A stretch of DNA of 64,000 nucleotides from Asparagopsis taxiformis (Eukaryota > Rhodophyta > Florideophyceae > Bonnemaisoniales > Bonnemaisoniaceae), in assembly GCA_030407315.1 (NCBI GenBank), contig JALQPE010000837.1, forward strand, positions 20,056-84,055, in the 5' to 3' direction. The notes below the pieces were generated by a model. It did no database searches and was not told where the DNA came from. It worked only from the letters and a program-made list of their open reading frames with translations. How positions within the stretch are numbered: the stretch's first letter is position 1; each line of letters opens with the position of its first letter. Made by a program: the position numbers and the translations under genes. Shown piece after piece: positions 61,990-64,000 of the stretch.

Positions 61990-62915
61990 TTTGTTTAGGA
62001 CAAGTCTTCGTCGACTTCTTCACTAGATACTACTTCACCCATGTCTGTAACGTCCAATTTTTCATTTTTATCGTATGATACGAATTCACTACCTTGTTCC
62101 CTACTGCTGCACAAGTTTTCAAATCCACTAATACTGCGTTTAAGATACTAGTAACGCTTAAAGCCAGGGGCGAACTCATATTCAGGTCAATCTTGTGTAT
62201 GCGGGAGTGACTTTATTACAAAATTTTGCGACTTCGACAGTAACTATGCCGTAGTATCTGTGCTAAAAATCAACATAGATGGTGCCATTCTTTACTAAGT
62301 AATACTACAGAAACTAAACTCAAGTACAATTATCTACTCTTTCGACCGTACCCTACCTATGGTAGAACAATGACCATAACGAGATTAGCTAGTTCACGTC
62401 ATACACTCTGTATCTCGCCTCTTTCATATGATTCTGCATGGACGTCCAAAACGTGACGTCATCGAAGCGTATGGCGCGTTGGAACAGTCAGTACCACTCC
62501 ATCCCTCTACCATCAATACATTGCTACGACTACCACCAGTACCTCAGACCGGCGTGACCATCATGTTCATGGTTCGAGTCCAACATGGTACTGTCATACA
62601 TATGGTTCCCTCGTCTCGTGATTCCAGCAAGTAAATTCTAAAAATAATGGAATATGCCACCTCCGGTCACCGTCATGACCAACGCGACGTGTCTTTGTCC
62701 TTTCCAATGTTATTTTTCCGTACAGTAGTGAAAATTCCACCATGTCACGGTGCTTATACCCACTCCCACGGCGCAGTTTCATTCCACTCTATTCTTTACG
62801 GTATTTACACTACTTATCTATGGACGGCGCCGGTAATTTCTGCGATTTTTTTATGGTTTGCCATTCCACTAATTTCTAATGGTCCAGACCAAAAAATTTA
62901 CTGGTTTTTCAAAAA
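61990..62915. other. no recognised gene
   Basis: AT-rich sequence with short frames (62,428-62,634 +, no domain). Probably includes the 5' region of the gene starting near 62,916. Confidence 0.45.
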
Positions 62916-63443
62916 TTGCTTTTCCTGTGTGCGACTAAGGACAAGTTCAAGGACCTCCCGTTCCCGTACATGTTTGATGGCGCCGAGGGACCGCCGGAGA
63001 CGATGGGTGGAGCATACGCCGCGGCGTTTTACCCTTGGGATACTCGGATGATGCGCCCCGCTGCGGAGGATGGCCCTAGCGACACTCGTACCCCTGCTGC
63101 AGCGTCAAACTTCAACGCAGCGACGAACCAGGCCAGCTCGGGACGGATGCCCAGTACCGGTCCAGCAGGCGAAATCACTGGTTCGGGGGGTACGAAGCAT
63201 CCAGCACGCTCCATTCCGGTTTCGGGAGGCACGAAGCGTCCTGCTCGCTCTGCAAGACCCTCCAGTGGAGGCACGAAGCACCCTGCTCGCTCCAACGTCA
63301 CCGAAGCTACTACGCAGGACGTAACCGAGGTGGACGACGAACCAGAGGTGGCGGAGAGCATTCGTGAGCAGCAGGGGACGCAAATTACGGTGCCCAAGTT
63401 TGTGACGTCGTATTACGTCGGGAAGGAGCGACTGTGTTGGTGA
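62916..63443 (+). CDS. N-terminal part of a ParB-like gene, with a residue repeat
   Basis: The frame reads TKDKFKDLPFPYMFDGAEGP, then an Ala/Pro/Thr-rich linker with three copies of the motif SGGTK(H/R)PARS, then an acidic stretch (TEVDDEPEVAESIREQQ) and VPKFVTSYYVGKE. The text then continues in the +2 frame. The linker is probably disordered and DNA- or protein-binding. The start Met is uncertain because the frame is open upstream. No domain is recognised in this first part; its link to ParB rests on the direct continuation. Confidence 0.45.
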   Translation: MLFLCATKDKFKDLPFPYMFDGAEGPPETMGGAYAAAFYPWDTRMMRPAAEDGPSDTRTPAAASNFNAATNQASSGRMPSTGPAGEITGSGGTKHPARSIPVSGGTKRPARSARPSSGGTKHPARSNVTEATTQDVTEVDDEPEVAESIREQQGTQITVPKFVTSYYVGKERLCW

Positions 63444-64000
63444 GGCAGCTAGTGAAACCGGCCGTGACCCTTCGCGATGTGAAAGAAGACCACGTGGAGG
63501 ACCTGCGCAACACTATGTTGGCTGTGGGGTATGTGAGCTCTTCGCGTATCACTGTGACGGTGCTGAGGTCGCAGAAACGCACCTGCCCGCCGACACGCGT
63601 CTGTTCCAGAATGGCAAATTCCATGCCAATGCGAACGTGACCGTGATCGACGGACTGCATCGTCTCAATGCTATGCATAGCATTGCCGATGACTTCACGC
63701 GCCTCACCCGTATGCACAGAACCAGCTGCCACAGGACGCAAACCGCTTGCGCTGGGTTACTCAGCCTCTGGATGTGTACTACCTTCGCCGCAAGGACAAC
63801 AAATCTTCAGCCTCATGAGATCATCCACAAGAGTGCAGAGTCGAACCATACGACTGGGACGCAACTGACGGAGCGCTCCCTGGTTCGAATCTTGTCGTCA
63901 TCCAGCAGTGCATCCGTGCGATTGCTGTTGCAAATCACGTGGAAAACGCTGGCGACTCTGCGTGATCTGATGTCATCCGAACATTGTTCGAGGCGCAGTT
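63434..64000 (+). pseudogene. ParB-like domain, frameshifted, running off the window
   Basis: VKPAVTLRDVKEDHVEDLRN and AVGYVSSSRITVTV match the start of a ParB-like fold (the helix after the first strand and the following strand, as at 28,961). In another frame, near 63,640, VIDGLHRLNAMHSIADD gives the DG(L/M)HR signature shared with the two ParB-like genes at 29.26 and 38.41 kb. The two halves are in different frames, so at least one shift or an intron separates them. What follows to base 64,000 reads ILSSSSSASVRLLLQITWK-like helical text. The type of enzyme attached, if any, lies beyond the window. Confidence 0.55.

Noticed and set aside
62560..62600. tRNA-like GGTTCGAGTCC
   Set aside because: No A box or cloverleaf at the right distance upstream.

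Overview
This is nuclear DNA of a eukaryote. There are no operons or ribosome-binding sites. Splice signals are visible (GTATCA/GTAAGT donors, TGCTAAC branch sites, CAG acceptors). Degraded copies of typical eukaryotic genes are present: PWP2/UTP1, DET1, an inositol-polyphosphate kinase, a CBM20-trehalose-6-phosphate synthase, and a GT7-like glycosyltransferase with a GLGNRLR tail. That combination best suggests a multicellular (florideophyte-like) red alga. This is an inference from remembered families, not a search result. No intact, clearly host housekeeping gene was recognised. The window is a transposon-rich accessory region.

Layout. 1-3.55 kb: truncated Ty3/gypsy element on the minus strand, ending at a GGACGTCC-rich palindromic repeat. 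3.9-4.85 kb: polypyrimidine tract. 5.2-8.6 kb: tandem copies of a non-autonomous repeat, each carrying the same hairpin; a ~1.06 kb copy returns inverted and almost unchanged at 14.9-15.96 kb. Between these arms lie three decayed gene pieces (Gfo/Idh/MocA oxidoreductase, DET1, aldehyde/succinate-semialdehyde dehydrogenase). 16-23.5 kb: unclassified DNA with tandem repeats of 24, 43 and 45 bp and several snap-back palindromes. 23.9-27.9 kb: large DDE-like transposase (Plavaka/TNP2-like) on the minus strand.

28.4-58.2 kb is the most interesting part. A ~118-122 bp, nearly perfect palindrome recurs at 23.48 (variant), 28.39, 32.76 (split; other half at 52.89), 53.37, 57.53 and 58.03 kb. It separates gene cassettes for chromatin or nucleic-acid modification: (i) a ParB-like protein running into a zinc-finger plus 2OG-Fe(II) oxygenase reading frame (28.96-32.50); (ii) a 20,062 bp DNA transposon (32,831-52,892) with 47-bp perfect terminal inverted repeats and TTTG target duplications, inserted exactly in the centre of one palindrome; it carries a DUF7869-like transposase, a ParB-DNA methyltransferase gene and a partial transposase paralogue; (iii) a second DPPY methyltransferase running into a SET domain (53.87-57.34). 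A further ParB-like gene begins at 62.9 kb and runs to the window edge.

The right half of the 20 kb element holds pieces of four host genes: PWP2 with its middle deleted, then TPS, GT7-like and IPK fragments joined end to end. One piece retains an intron, so capture was at DNA level. A young Ty1/copia element (383-bp LTRs that read identical, GTCAT target duplication, intact 1478-codon gag-pol, extra zinc-finger ORF) is nested inside the PWP2 piece.

Many genes here are interrupted by one-base shifts, several at homopolymers. They may be decayed, expressed through frameshifting or splicing, or affected by assembly errors; the sequence alone cannot decide.
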